Source: Corydoras sp. C115
Lineage: Eukaryota; Chordata; Actinopteri; Siluriformes; Callichthyidae
Assembly: GCA_019802505.1 (NCBI GenBank)
Contig: JAFMOC010000594.1
Location: 78,682 to 142,681 of the forward strand
Length of the DNA: 64,000 nucleotides
Direction of reading: 5' to 3'
The translations under genes were made by a program, and so were the position numbers. This document shows, in pieces, positions 13,382 to 25,692 of the stretch; positions within the stretch are counted from its first letter, which is position 1; every line of letters begins with the position of its first letter. The notes beneath the pieces were generated by a model. That model did not search any database, was not told where the DNA came from, and saw nothing but the letters and a program-made list of their open reading frames with translations.

Positions 13382-15229
13382 GTCTGTGTCTCTCTGTTGC
13401 AGTTACGCTCTGGCGGATAATGCGTACCAGACGATGCTGTCAGAATGTAATAACCACTTCATCCTGATCTCTGGGGAAAGCGGAGCGGGGAAGACCGAGG
13501 CCACTAAGAAGATCCTGCAGTACTACGCTATCAGCTGTCCCAGCAGCTGTCTGCTGGACTCGGTGCGGGACCGCATGCTGATGTCCAACCCCATCCTGGA
13601 GGTTAATTCAACTTAATTATGATCCTCTGTAGATCTAACAGTTTACAGCTCTTTACGGGGTTCTCACCAACACGGCGTCCACCTGCGGACCTGCTGCGTC
13701 CTCCTGAGTCCTAATGTCCTCGTCCCGGTCCTCGTTCTGCACGGTGAACATGAGGAACTCAGTGATGTTGGGTAAGATGGTGTCGTTTGACCCGCAGGCT
13801 TTTGGAAACGCTAAAACCCTGAAGAACGACAACTCCAGTCGCTTTGGGAAGTACATGGACATCCAGTTTGACTGTCAGGTTAGAAACATCTCTCCGTCTT
13901 CTCTGTCCCAACGCGACCCGGGTCACGGGAGCTTTATTCCTGTCCCGTCACAGGGGGACGCCGTGGGGGGTCACATCCTCAGCTACCTGCTGGAGAAGTC
14001 GCGTGTGGTCCATCAGAACCACGGCGAGAGGAACTTCCACATCTTCTACCAGCTGCTGGTGGGTGGAGAGCAGGACCTGGTGAGGCGTCTGGGTCTGGAG
14101 AGAGACCCTCAGCACTACAGCTACCTGGTGCAGGTAGGACCGGGTTCCGCAGGGACACAGCAGGGGGGGGGAGGGGGGTTACTGAAGCTGCAGCACCACT
14201 GAACCTGATGTTCTGCAGGGTGAGTGCTCCAACGTCAGCTCCATCAACGACACCAACGACTGGAAGTCCATGAAGAACGCTCTGTTAGTGATCCAGTTTG
14301 ACCCCAGTGACACCGAGGTGCAGCAGGGTGTGGTCCTCAGGTTTATAAAGCACCATTTGATCTGTAGGGGTTTGAGTCGCTCATCTCTCCACGCGTTTGT
14401 TCTCCTCAGCACTTATTGGGATCATTGCGAGTGTTCTGCATTTGGGGAACGTCCACTTTGATCAGGACACCAAAGGCAACGCCGTTCTCATGTCCAACAC
14501 AGAACTGCGCTGGGTGTCCAAGGTACGAATCCTCTCTCTAATATAAAGAAACTGATGTAATGATTATTAATTCAATTTGATTCAGATGATCTCAGATGAT
14601 ATTAGGTGATCTCAGATAATCTCAGATGATCTCTGATAATCTCTGATGATCTAAGATGATTGCAGATGATCTCAGATGATTGATCTCAGATGATTGATCT
14701 CAGATGATCTCAGTTGATCTCAGATGATTGATCTCAGATGATTGATCTCAGTTGATCTCAGATGATCTGTGTCTCTGCAGCTGATCGGGGTTCACGTCCA
14801 GACTCTCACTGAAGCTCTGACCTTCAGGAAGATTGAAGCCAGGACAGATGAGGTACAGGAGACGTGAGACTGCTTAACAAACACCAATCATTAGAGGGAG
14901 GTGTTGGTTCCGTCTTCTTGTTTCTGTTAGAACGTTGGGTAAAGTCTTTGTGTGTGTTTTAGGTTCTGTGCCCCTTCACGGTGGATCACGCCGTCTACGC
15001 CAGAGACGCTCTCGCTAAAGCCGTCTACGGGCGCACGTTCAGCTGGCTCGTTAACCGCATCAATGAGTCGTTAGAGAATCAGGTCAGAATTAAGGTTTAA
15101 ATGACTCTGAATCGTTAGATCGATCTGTAAAACTATAAACAATTAATTTAATATTAATAAACAGAAATAATTCTTTATTTATTTATTAAACACATACACT
15201 GCAGGGACATGAATTAGAACCCCTGCTCA

Positions 15230-15279
<50 letters not shown>

Positions 15280-15423
15280 TGATCTTCAGGACTCCAGCAG
15301 GAAGACGGTGATTGGCCTGCTGGATATTTATGGTTTCGAGGTGTTTTATGTGAACAGGTATGAGACTGTGATGTAATGATGTGATGATGTCATCGCTCAT
15401 GTTCCTCCACCTGTAATTGGAGG

Positions 15424-15458
<35 letters not shown>

Positions 15459-15548
15459 GGGGGGGGGGGTGATAGAGGGAGGCCTCCACCTGGCACGTCG
15501 CCCTGACAACTGATACAGACTGGCACACGCTGCAGAACGTCTCTGTGA

Positions 15549-15605
<57 letters not shown>

Positions 15606-15646
15606 ACACGATCGAGTGTGTACCTGCTGCAGCGTGTATGATGACA

Positions 15647-15704
<58 letters not shown>

Positions 15705-15901
15705 CAGCTTTGAGCAGTTTTGCATTAATTACTGTAACGAGAAGCTCCAGCAGCTCTTTATTCAGCTCACACTGAAGGCTGAACAGGAGGAGTACGAGGC
15801 CGAGGGGATCGAGGTTCCCATTCACTCACATAGAACCTTTAATCTATATTCAGAATTAAACAAGTTATGATGTCATAATGACATTTTACTGTGAGTGATA
15901 G

Positions 15902-15949
<48 letters not shown>

Positions 15950-16538
15950 CAGTGGGAACCAGTGCAGTTCTTTAATAATAAAATCATCATTGATCTCGTG
16001 GAGGAGAAACACAGAGGAATCATCTCAATACTGGTACCAACACCACAGAACCTAAACACCACCGACATTAACACTTATTAACATTTACACTTAATTAAAA
16101 CATGTTTTTAAACTATTACATATTCATTCATTCATTATCTTCAGCTTTATCCTCTATTAGAGTCGCGGGGGGGGTTCCCCATGCCCATCCAGAGGAGAAC
16201 GTTTCAGGCGCTGGGCAGATACACCCAGGACAGGGCGCCAATCTATCGCTGGACACACACTCACTCACACAGACACACTCTATATGGGGCAATTTGGAGA
16301 ACTCAATTGACCTTGATCCATGTTTTTGGACTGTGGGAGGAAACCGGAGAACCTGGAGGAAACCCACGCGGACACGGGGAGAACATGGAAACTACACCCA
16401 GATGGGGATTCGAACCGGGAATCCCTAGTGCTGAGAGGAGAACATGCTAAACCACTAAGCCACCGTGCCGCCCACTATTAAAAATTAATGCAGACAATTC
16501 TGTTAACACTTTAAATATACTGTACTCAGAGCTTATAC

Positions 16539-16582
<44 letters not shown>

Positions 16583-18413
16583 CAGGATGATGAGTGTCTG
16601 ATGCCGGGTGATGCCACTGATCTGACCTTTCTGGAGAAGATGGAGCAGAAGATGGGACACCATCCTCATTTCGTAACGTGGGTTGATCAGACAGGTTGCT
16701 GTACTGAGTGCAGGTCCAGGATCAGTGCTGTGAGGTCACGCTGATGTCATCACAGGTATAATCTGGCCGATAAGAGGACGAGGAAGACGCTGGACCGAGG
16801 AGACTTCCGTCTGCTTCATTACGCCGGAGAGGTGACGTACTGCGTCGTGGGTGAGCTGGGTCACATGATCCTGACGTACCTGTGTAAACAGCCGATTCTG
16901 ATCTCAGAACAGTTACGTCAGTGCGGGTTCTCCTGACCCGCTGGCTTTACGTTCACAGGTTTCATTGATAAGAACAACGACCTGCTGTACAGACACATCA
17001 AAGAGGTGAGACCTCCGAATGATCTCCATCCGTCCGAGTCCAGAACCCGAGACGAGCTCCGTCCACTGACCGTCTGCGTCTCTGTCACAGGCCATGGGTC
17101 ACAGCAAGAACCTGATCGTGAGACAGTGCTTCTACTCTGACGAGACGGACAGCAGGAGACGACCGGAGACGGTGAGATCAGACACAGAGTGTCTCCACTG
17201 CCTGCGGTCTCTGTGTATAAAGATCTTAATGGAGACTGAGGTTGAAAGTGTGGACTGAAAGCCTGAGAGTGTTTTGTTGTGGATGTGAACGCGAGTGCAG
17301 GTGGCCACGCAGTTTAAGAACAGTCTGCAGAGACTGACCGACATCCTGACGGCTAAAGAGGCCTGGTACGTCCGCTGCCTGAAGTCCAACGACCACAAGC
17401 AGTCAGGTCAGCGTCCGTCACCGAGTAAACGTCCTGACAACCAATCAGCAACCTGAACCGGATTCAATAAAACCTGCTGTGTGTTCAGTCTGCGGTTCTC
17501 TCACTGATGGACTGAACGGAGAGCGGCAGACTGACTCATGTCCTGTGTTCAGGGAGGTTTGATGAAGCTCTGGTGAGGCACCAGGTGAAGTATCTGGGTC
17601 TGATGGAACATCTGAGAGTCAGACGAGCAGGGTTCGCATATCGGAGAAGATATGAGGAATTCCTGAAGAGGTGAAAACATTACACATTCATGTGTTTAAA
17701 TCTCTCATGTGCATGAGGACAGTGTGAGGACCATATGAGAACCGTATGAGGACCGTAAGAGGACAGTGTGAGGACTGTGTGTGGACCGTGTGAGGACCGT
17801 GTGTGGACCGTGTGTGGACCGTGTGAGGACCGTGTGCAGACAGTGTGTGAGGACTGTGTGGACCGTGTGTGGACCGTGTGTGGACCGTGTGTGGACCGCG
17901 TGTGGACCGTGTGTGGACCGTGTGAGGACCGTGTGAGGACCGTGTGAGGACCGTGTGCGGACCGTGTGAGGACCGTGTGAGGACCGTGTGAGGATCGTGT
18001 GAGGACCGTGTGCGGACCGTGTGAGGACCGTGTGAGGACCATGTGCGGACAGTGTGTGAGGACTGTGTGGACCGTGTGTGGACCGTGTGAGGACCGTGTG
18101 AGGACAGTGTGTGAGGACAGTGTAAGGACAGTGTAAGGACAGTGTGAGGACTGTGTGCGTACAGTGTGTGGACCGTGTGAGGACCGTGTGAGAACCGTGT
18201 GAGAACCATGTGTGGACAGTGTGTGGACCGTGTGAGGACAGCATTCATTCTGCTGACTGTGAGGTTTACAGAGCGTTAAACTGTAAACATGATGTTCAGG
18301 TATAAACCCCTGTGTCCTGAGACCTGGCCTCACTGGAGAGGACATCCGGCCGAGGGAGTGGAGAGACTGGTACAGCACCTCGGATACCAGCCTGATGAAT
18401 ACAAGATGGGCAG

Positions 18414-18453
<40 letters not shown>

Positions 18454-20161
18454 TATAACACACTGCACTGTATATATTAATTACTGTGTCATTTATAATG
18501 AATCAGGTTTATTAATCTGTTTAAATAATAAAAATAAAGTCATTAACTCTGAACCTCTGAACTGTCGCTGTTTTCAGATCTAAGATCTTCATCCGTTTCG
18601 CCAGAACTCTGTTTGCAACTGAAGATGCGTATGAGATCTGTAAACATGAACTGGGTCAGAACTCAAGATTTATTAATCATGATCACTGACGAGGATGATT
18701 AAAATATAATGAAATATTAAAATTATAATATAATATTAAAATATAATGAAATATTAAAATGATGATGATGATGATGGGTTTTTACTGCAGTTGCAAAGAT
18801 TCAAGCCAAATATAAAGGTTACCGAATGAGAGAAGACTTCAAGAAACAAAAGGAAGCCGGTGAGGTTGATTTATCACTGATTTATTAAAACAAACACACT
18901 GTAAATGGAATTAATTCATTTAATTAGATGCTAATATTAATTTCTTCATCAGCTACTAAAATTGAGACGTGTTGGCGGGGAGTTCAGGCTCGTAAAGAGC
19001 GCGAGAGACGAGCCTGGGCCGTCAAAGTTATCAAGAAGTATGTGCTGTAATTACAATCTACAGAAACGAGGCTCTACCTCAGAACCTCAGAACCTCAGAC
19101 CTCAGTTTGGACTCTTTACATTGTGGAGTTTTATAATTCTTTTTTATTGTATGTTCATTAGGTTTATTAAAGGGTACATGACGCGTGGTGAGGCTAAAAC
19201 CTCAGATAACTCTGAGTACCTGGCGTTTGTCAGACAGAGTTACCTCAACCGCCTGAAAAACCGTCTGCCTCAGAGCGTGCTGGATAAGGAGACCTGGCTC
19301 ACGCCTCCCTCTGTGGTGAAGGAGGTGCGACTGTCCTCCTCTGTGGGAGGTTCACTTGGTTCAGAGTGATGGTCTCATTTCAGTAGCGTCAGTTTGAAGT
19401 GTTAATCGTCCCGCAGGCCTCAGAGATGATCCGCCGGCTGCACACCCGCTGGCTGGTGAGGCGCTACGTCCGCGGCATCACTCCTCAGAGAAAAGCTCAG
19501 GTAATTCATCATGATTATCGGGTTTTATATAAAGTTTGAGGGTTTATTGTTGTGCTGTATTTGTGTTTATATACTAAACGTAATTTATATGAAAGTGTGG
19601 CGTTGAGTTTCCTGAAAAACGACCGTTGTGAATATTTAATGTAATTCTACCGTATAACCACAAGAGGGCAGTAAAACAGCGCTTCAGCTGCTTATAGCCG
19701 CAGTGTAAAATCAGGTGCTCAGCTTTTTGGAAAACTGTACGCTTCCAATTTTGAGTAAACAGTTTGGGGAAGGCCCTTACTGCATACAGTATGAATACAT
19801 GGTTGGATTAATTTGTTGTGATTTATTGGATGAACTAGAACTGAGATTGTGAGCAACGAAGAGTGGAATCTTTTAAAGCTGAATTTTATTATCATTAAAA
19901 TCACATGTGGTACATTTAAAGTTATCATTTAAATTTTAAAGAAGAAAACGAGATTAAAAATACAGTATATAGATATGTGAAATATAATATACAAGAATAT
20001 ACAACTACAACAATAAATATAATATAGAATATTTTAACTATAAATATAATATATAAATATATGTATATACAGTATATAAAATAAATTTAAGAATATATAT
20101 ATATATATACGCTATATATAAAATATATAAAAAATAGTATACAATAGATATAAATAGAATA

Positions 20162-20212
<51 letters not shown>

Positions 20213-20797
20213 GTAATAATGTAATAATAATATATATATAATATATATAGAATATAACTAGCAGCATATAAAATAAATATTAAAATCTTTGATGAGCAGA
20301 CTGTATCCTGATGACATCACTGATGATGTCACGTTGTGATCTCTGATCAGCTGCAGATGAAAATGACCACCAGCTCCATCTTTAAGGGGAAGAAGGAGAG
20401 CTACCCTCAGAGCGTCGCGGTTCCGTTCGTGGAGACGCGGATCGGTCAGTACACTGTACACAGAGTCTGTAACCATGACAACCTGCTCCGGTTCCTCCTT
20501 TAACCTCCTACATGTTCTGACAGGTGAGCAGGACATCAACCCTCACGTTCTCCAGGTGATCCGTCAGGAACGAATCAAGGTGAGTCATTGAGAAGTGACT
20601 CGGTGAATCAGAATGAATCCAGTACTCAGTACTGCGTGTGTGTTCTGCGTGCAGTACAGTGTTCCCGTGGTGAAGTACGACCGCAACGGATTCAAACCCA
20701 GGACCAGAACCTTAATCCTGACTCAGACGGCCCTCAATCTGGTGGAGGAGGCCAAGATCAAACAGAGGGTGGAGTACCGAGCGCTCAAAGGTGATCG

Positions 20798-20836
<39 letters not shown>

Positions 20837-21234
20837 CATCTGTCTGTCTGTCTGTCCATCTGTCTGTCTGTCTGTCCATCTGTCTGTCTGTCTGTCCATC
20901 TGTCTGTCTGTCTGTCTGTCCATCTGTCCGTCTGTCTGTCCATCTGTCTGTCCATCTGTCTGTCTGTCTGTCCATCTGTCTGTCTGTCTGTCCATCTGTC
21001 TGTCTGTCCATCTGTCTGTCTGTCTGTCCATCTGTCTGTCTGTCTCTGTCCATCTGTCTGTCTGTCTGTCCATCTGTCTGTCTGTCTGTCCATCTGTCTG
21101 TCTGTCTGTCTGTCTGTCCATCTGTCTGTCCATCTGTCTGTCTGTCTGTCCATCTGTCTGTCTGTCTGTCCATCTGTCTGTCTGTCTCTGTCCATCTGTC
21201 TGTCTGTCTGTCCATCTGTCTGTCTGTCTGTCCA

Positions 21235-21275
<41 letters not shown>

Positions 21276-22830
21276 CTGTCCATCTGTCTGTCTGTCTGTC
21301 CATCTGTCTGTCTGTCTGTCCATCTGTCTGTCTGTCTGTCTGTCCATCTGTCCGTCTGTCTTACTGTGGAGAGACAGATGTTCCCTTTGAGCCACTGTAA
21401 TCTGTGTCAGTTTAAACAGCAGTTTGTTCTGGTTCCTTCTGTATCATATCAGAACCTTTCTGAGTTCCTGAACTCTCAGAGTTCTGTTGGTGTGGTTCTG
21501 GTTGGTTCTGTTGGTTCTAATGGTTCTGATGGTACTGGTTGGTTTTGATGGTTCTGGTTGGTTCTGATGGTTCTGGTTGGTTCTGGTTGGTTCTGGTTGG
21601 TTCTGATGGTTCTGTTGGTTCTGATGGTTCTGGTTGGTTCTGATGGTTCTGGTTGGTTCTGTTGGTTCTGATGGTTCTGGTTGATTCTGGTTGGTTCTGG
21701 TTGGTTCTGTTGGTTCTAATGGTTCTGATGGTACTGGTTGGTTTTGATGGTTCTGGTTGGTTCTGATGGTTCTGATGGTTCTGGTTGGTTCTGATGGTTC
21801 TGTTGGTTCTGATGGTTCTGGTTGGTTCTGATGGTTCTGGTTGGTTCTGTTGGTTCTGATTGGTTCTGATGGTTCTGGTTGGTTCTGTTGGTTGTGGTTG
21901 GTTCTGTTGGTTCTGATGGTTCTGGTTGCTGCTGGTTGGTTCTGATGGTTTTGATGGTTCTGGTTGGTTCTAATGGTTCTGGTTGATTCTGGTTGGTTCT
22001 GTTGGTTGTGGTTGGTTCTGATGGTTCTGATGGTTCTGGTTGGTTCTGATGGTTCTGATGGTTCTGGTTGGTTCTGATGGTTCTGTTGGTTCTGGTTGGT
22101 TCTGTTGGTTCTGGTTGGTTCTGATTGGTGCTGGTTGGTTCTGATGGTTCTGGTTGGTTCTGATGTTTTTGGTTGGTTCTGATGGTTCTGGTTGGTTCTG
22201 ATGGTTCTGGTTGTTTCTGATGGTTCTGGTTGGTTCTGATGGTTCTGATGGTTCTGGTTGGTTCTGATGGTTCTGGTGATTCTGATGGTTCTGATGGTTC
22301 TTCTGTATCTGCAGGTGTTTCTGTCAGTAACCTCGGCGACACCTTCATGATCCTCCACGTGGTGTGTGAAGCTCCGAAACAGAAGGTACCTCATTCCTCA
22401 CGTCACCTGACCCTGACCGCGTCCTATCCCGTCACCGGGCGCAGCGTGCTTTCCTGCCGTGCAGATGTTCCTGTTTGAAACATCTGTGTTGTGATTCAGG
22501 GGGACGTGGTGCTTCAGTGTGATCACCTGTACGAGGTCCTGACCACACTGAGCGCGCTCAGTAAGAAGCAGAGCCTCGTCAGTGTCCTGCAGGGAAGGTG
22601 AGGAGCGTTCCTCGTTCTCTAACCTGTCCTCTGATTCTGATTGGTTCCTGACGCTCTGCTCTGTCATTGTGTTTCAGTATAAAGTTTGAGATTCAGGGGG
22701 GGAGGGAGAACGCTGTGGACTTCAGCAGCGGACAGGAAGCAGCTGTTTACAGAGACAAAAGTGGACATCTGATGGTGGTGAGTAGGGTGACCAGATGTGG
22801 GACACCAATGCAAAGCCATTATATATATAT

Positions 22831-22871
<41 letters not shown>

Positions 22872-23559
22872 CTAATTTGTATCGTTTGTGTTGGTGGGCG
22901 CGCCCTTAACATGCGTACGCCTTCCTGATTGGACATTCAAACAGCCCGCCTCTTCCTCAATAACAAACAACACAGCCGTCCAATGACAGATTATAAAACA
23001 CGCATTTCAAAAATCAAGAATCAGAGGAACTACAGTCTGATTATAGAACTACAAAACCCATCTGTATAGAACTACAGTCTGTGATTATAGAACTACAAAA
23101 CCCATCTGTATAGAACTACAGTCTGTGATTATAGAACTACAGTCTGTGATTATAGAACTACAAAACCCATCTGTATAGAACTACAGTCTGTGATTATAGA
23201 ACTACAAAACCCATCTGTATAGAACTACAGTCTGTGATTATAGAACTACAGTCTGTGATTATAGAACTACAGTCTGTGATTATAGAACTACAAAACCCAT
23301 CTGTATAGAACTACAGTCTGTGATTATAGAACTACAGTCTGTGATTATAGAACTACAGTCTGTGATTATAGAACTACAAAACCCATCTGTATAGAACTAC
23401 AGTCTGTGATTATAGAACTACAGTCTGTGATTAGAGAACTACAAATCCCATCTGTATAGTAAATGGAGCTGATAGAAAGAATAACGAGGTGGATGTAATG
23501 AAGTGACCGTCTGTAATGTTTCTGTATCACAGGTCACTCCAAGAACCAGGAACCGATGA
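11870..23559 (+). CDS. MYO1H: Unconventional myosin-Ih (class I myosin heavy chain), first exon missing
   Basis: A single-headed actin motor of the MYO1C/MYO1H group, expected to link actin to membranes. Thirty-one exons were read: 11870-12025, 12099-12214, 13403-13601, 13798-13878, 13954-14133, 14219-14327, 14410-14522, 14781-14852, 14963-15082, 15290-15357, 15708-15813, 15953-16033, 16586-16677, 16756-16850, 16959-17005, 17091-17171, 17301-17406, 17553-17670, 18300-18413, 18578-18654, 18791-18859, 18953-19037, 19162-19324, 19417-19500, 20351-20444, 20524-20579, 20655-20790, 22315-22385, 22500-22597, 22678-22777, 23533-23559. All junctions are GT-AG and in phase, giving 1037 residues without a stop. 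Counting from the first exon seen, the P-loop GESGAGKT is at 115-122, switch I NDNSSRFG at about 167-174 and switch II DIYGFE at 394-399. IQ-like motifs start near 711, 735 and 755, then the basic TH1 tail. The first exon opens in frame with KGKGKPRQLDLE and has no Met, so the start lies in an unseen upstream exon. MYO1H is preferred over MYO1C because KCTD10 and UBE3B are its neighbours. Confidence 0.93.
12215..12378. repeat. GTGTGA / (GT)n array after MYO1H exon 12099-12214
   Basis: Starts within a few bases of the splice donor: units GTGAGTGT then a pure (GT)n run, all in the intron. The rest of this intron (12380-12950) is AT-rich and featureless. Confidence 0.85.
12952..13398. repeat. 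CT-rich simple repeat (TCTCTG)n abutting a splice acceptor
   Basis: About 445 bp of almost pure pyrimidine with G interruptions (TCTCTGTC units), ending at TCTGTTGCAG, the acceptor of the MYO1H P-loop exon. Confidence 0.92.
14583..14772. repeat. GATCTCAGAT minisatellite in MYO1H intron
   Basis: Short 10-14 bp units (GATCTCAGAT, GATTGATCTCA) repeat up to the acceptor of exon 14781-14852. Confidence 0.85.
15232..15948. repeat. Cluster of (GT)n runs around MYO1H exons
   Basis: Pure or near-pure (GT)n at about 15233-15278, 15424-15458, 15551-15604, 15650-15702 and 15905-15947. Several run straight into splice acceptors (exons at 15708 and 15953). A further run at 16542-16581 precedes exon 16586. 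Confidence 0.92.
16122..16474 (-). mobile_element. tRNA-derived SINE copy 4
   Basis: Full-length minus-strand copy in a MYO1H intron, with intact B box (reverse of GGTTCGAATCC) and head. Confidence 0.9.
17712..18240. repeat. Minisatellite GGACCGTGTGTGGACC in MYO1H intron
   Basis: About 45 units of 12 bp (GGACCGTGTGAG and GGACCGTGTGTG types, with GGACAGTGTG variants). The 12-bp period keeps all minus-strand frames open, creating spurious HTVLTRSSHGP-type reading frames. Confidence 0.92.
19740..19860 (+). mobile_element. Short Tc1-like relic in MYO1H intron
   Basis: CAGTTTGGGGAAGGCCC, GGATGAACTAGAACTGAGATTGTGAG and nearby sequence resemble the same transposase 3' half as at 11342-11640. No open frame. 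Confidence 0.4.
19960..20260. repeat. AT-rich stretch with (TA)n
   Basis: TA-dominated sequence with a pure (AT)n run at about 20165-20210, in the MYO1H intron between exons 19417-19500 and 20351-20444. Confidence 0.9.
20792..21362. repeat. (TCTG)n/TCCA array in MYO1H intron
   Basis: Starts 2 bp after the donor of exon 20655-20790. TCTG tetranucleotides are broken by CCATCTGTC at 16-32 bp spacing, giving a higher period. Apparent reading frames in both directions (SVCLSVCPS, DRQTDRWT) are artefacts. Confidence 0.95.
21484..22308. repeat. GGTTCTGATGGTTCTGGTT minisatellite in MYO1H intron
   Basis: About 825 bp of 9-10 bp units (GGTTCTGAT, GGTTCTGGTT, GGTTCTGTT). A block beginning TTCTAATGGTTCTGATGG recurs at about 21515 and 21715, showing block duplication. 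It ends just before acceptor 22314. Confidence 0.95.
23025..23462. repeat. TATAGAACTACAGTCTGTGAT minisatellite before the last MYO1H exon
   Basis: Two unit types alternate: one with ACTACAGTCTGTGAT and one with ACTACAAAACCCATCTG, each about 20-23 bp and sharing TATAGAACTACA. The array lies in the final intron. Confidence 0.93.
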
Positions 23560-23750
23560 TCTGCAGTGGTACCCCCCCCCCCCTCAGCTGGAGGGTTTAC
23601 AGCTCATGCTTTCAGCTCAGGTTCATTCCAGAACTCGGTTCCTCTCAGGGTTCCTGTACCTGGTTCCTGGTTCTGATGGAAGCCATGTGTGTAACATGTC
23701 CACAGTGATGTCCACAGACAGACAGACAGATTTGGAAAACTGTAGAAATG

Positions 23751-23756
23751 TTTATT
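23751..23756 (-). terminator. Candidate KCTD10 polyadenylation signal
   Basis: TTTATT on the plus strand reads AATAAA on the minus strand, about 1.1 kb past the KCTD10 stop. Its use would make the two convergent 3' UTRs overlap. Confidence 0.35.
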
Positions 23757-23814
23757 TAAGGTTAATATAAGGATTATAAATATATCTGTATGGAAAACAA
23801 CCGCTCGTCTACAT

Positions 23815-24268
23815 CTGCACACACACACACACACACACACTGTACGAACATCTGTTTAAACATCTGCACACACACACCTGTACGAACATCTGTTTAAACA
23901 TCTGCACACACACACCTGTATGAACATCTGTTTAAACATCTGCACACACACACACCTGTACGAACATCTGTTTAAACATCTGCACACACACACCTGTACG
24001 AACATCTGTTTAAACATCTGCACACACACACACACCTGTACGAACATCTGTTTAAACATCTGCACACACACCTGTACGAACATCTGTTTAAACATCTGCA
24101 CACACCTGTACGAACATCTGTTTAAACATCTGCGCACACACACACACCTGTACGAACATCTGCACACACACACACTGTATGAACATCTGTTTAAACATCT
24201 GCACACACACCTGTATGAACATCTGTTTAAACATCTGCACACACACACACCTGTACGAACATCTGTAT
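23815..24268. repeat. Minisatellite of about 36 bp in the MYO1H/KCTD10 tail region
   Basis: About twelve copies of a unit containing CACACACACCTGTACGAAC and ATCTGTTTAAACATCTG, differing mainly in CA length. It lies between the stop codons of the two convergent genes and is probably in one or both 3' UTRs. Confidence 0.92.
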
Positions 24269-24392
24269 GAACATCTGCAGTATCCAGATCAGTACATGAA
24301 CCTTTAATTAAACTAATACAAATAATGACAAACAGGATAAGAATCTGATCTGAGATCAGACTGCAGAGTGTGTACAGTAGCTGATTCAGGAC

Positions 24393-24426
<34 letters not shown>

Positions 24427-24558
24427 AACTCTGTGCTCATGTTGAGTGACGTGTGATTCATTAAAACAGTTCAGTTCAGGCGGGACGTTACAACGCTGCC
24501 CTCTAGTGGCCATCTGCCATTATAACACTTATATTTTCACAACATGAAAGTCATCTAC

Positions 24559-24575
24559 AATAAAGTTACAATAAA
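24559..24575 (+). terminator. Candidate MYO1H polyadenylation signals
   Basis: Two AATAAA hexamers (24559-24564, 24570-24575), about 1 kb after the MYO1H stop. No earlier canonical plus-strand AATAAA was noticed. Confidence 0.4.
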
Positions 24576-24889
24576 ATTATAATGAACGAACGTCAGACAT
24601 GATAATGACGTCATGACCTTCAGACATGAACACACACACACACACACACACACACACGCGCGCGCTGACGGAGAACTCGGGCGATTAAAGTCCTGATCAG
24701 GAAGGACAGCAGCGCAGGTTCCTGACCGAAGCTTTAATTCTCAAACTGAACGGTCGAAGCTCATTGGTTGATATTCTGATGGTCAGTACACAGACCCCCC
24801 CCCCTCCCCTCCCCCCCCTCCCCCTGTGTGTATCCGGGACATTAAGGCACGCGGACTGTGGGTGAGGATCGGAGTTTCTGGGTGACGGG

Positions 24890-25661
24890 TCACTGGTGGT
24901 GATGCGTCCTGTCGTCGGGTCTTTTGATGTGGATCCTCCGCACGCGTTCCACGCGTTCCTCATCCTCCTCCTGGTGGTGTGAGCGCCCCGCGGCGCCCCC
25001 TGTAGCCTCCAGTAGTGCGTTGTCGGGGCCACGCCCGTCCTGACACTCGTACAGCAGGATGTTCAGGGTCTCCTCGTAGATCCTGGCCTCGGGAAACTCA
25101 ACCTGTAATTAAATCAGCAGGTGTTTTAGATTAATTAGAGAACGTTATTAATCATCTGGATCTGTTGTTTTTAGGGACGCGCCTCCGATCAGGACTCGGC
25201 GGTATAAACGGGTCAGTGAGATGGTCACCTTGGTCTGTTTCTTCTCCGTAGCGTAGACGATGGAGGTGCAGCAGACCTCGGCGATCTTTCTGCCCTGACC
25301 GTAAAAGGACCAGCAGCAGATCTCGTCACCGATCACGTCCTTAATGAAGAGCACGCGGCCGTTAAAGCGCAGCGAGAGTTTATCAAAGAGCTCGATGTTC
25401 TTCAGCATGTTATCATCTGAGTTACTGCACAGAGCGAGCGAGAGAGAGAGAGAGAGAGAGAGAGGTAACCGTCACAGCCTTAAAGTTAATGACCGCAGCA
25501 GTAACACACACCTGAACTTCAGAACTGCAGTGCACAGGTACGTGGTTCTCACCTGGTGTACGAGTATTTATTATTACTTCTGTTATACAGCAGTTTCACC
25601 GTCGGCTGAAAAGAGAGAGAGAGACAGACAGAGAGAGAGAGACAGAGAGAGAGAGAGAGAC

Positions 25662-25692
<31 letters not shown>

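Noticed and set aside
17680..18468. Long minus-strand frames (up to 262 codons, HTVLTRSSHGP type)
   Set aside because: They are the 12-bp minisatellite read in a stop-free frame inside a MYO1H intron.
20613..21548. Frames of 311 (+) and 227 (-) codons of SVCLS or DRQTD repeats
   Set aside because: They combine one true MYO1H exon (20655-20790) with a TCTG/TCCA simple repeat; no independent protein.
21444..22394. 316-codon minus-strand frame of TRTIRTNQNHQ repeats
   Set aside because: Antisense reading of the GGTTCTGAT minisatellite.
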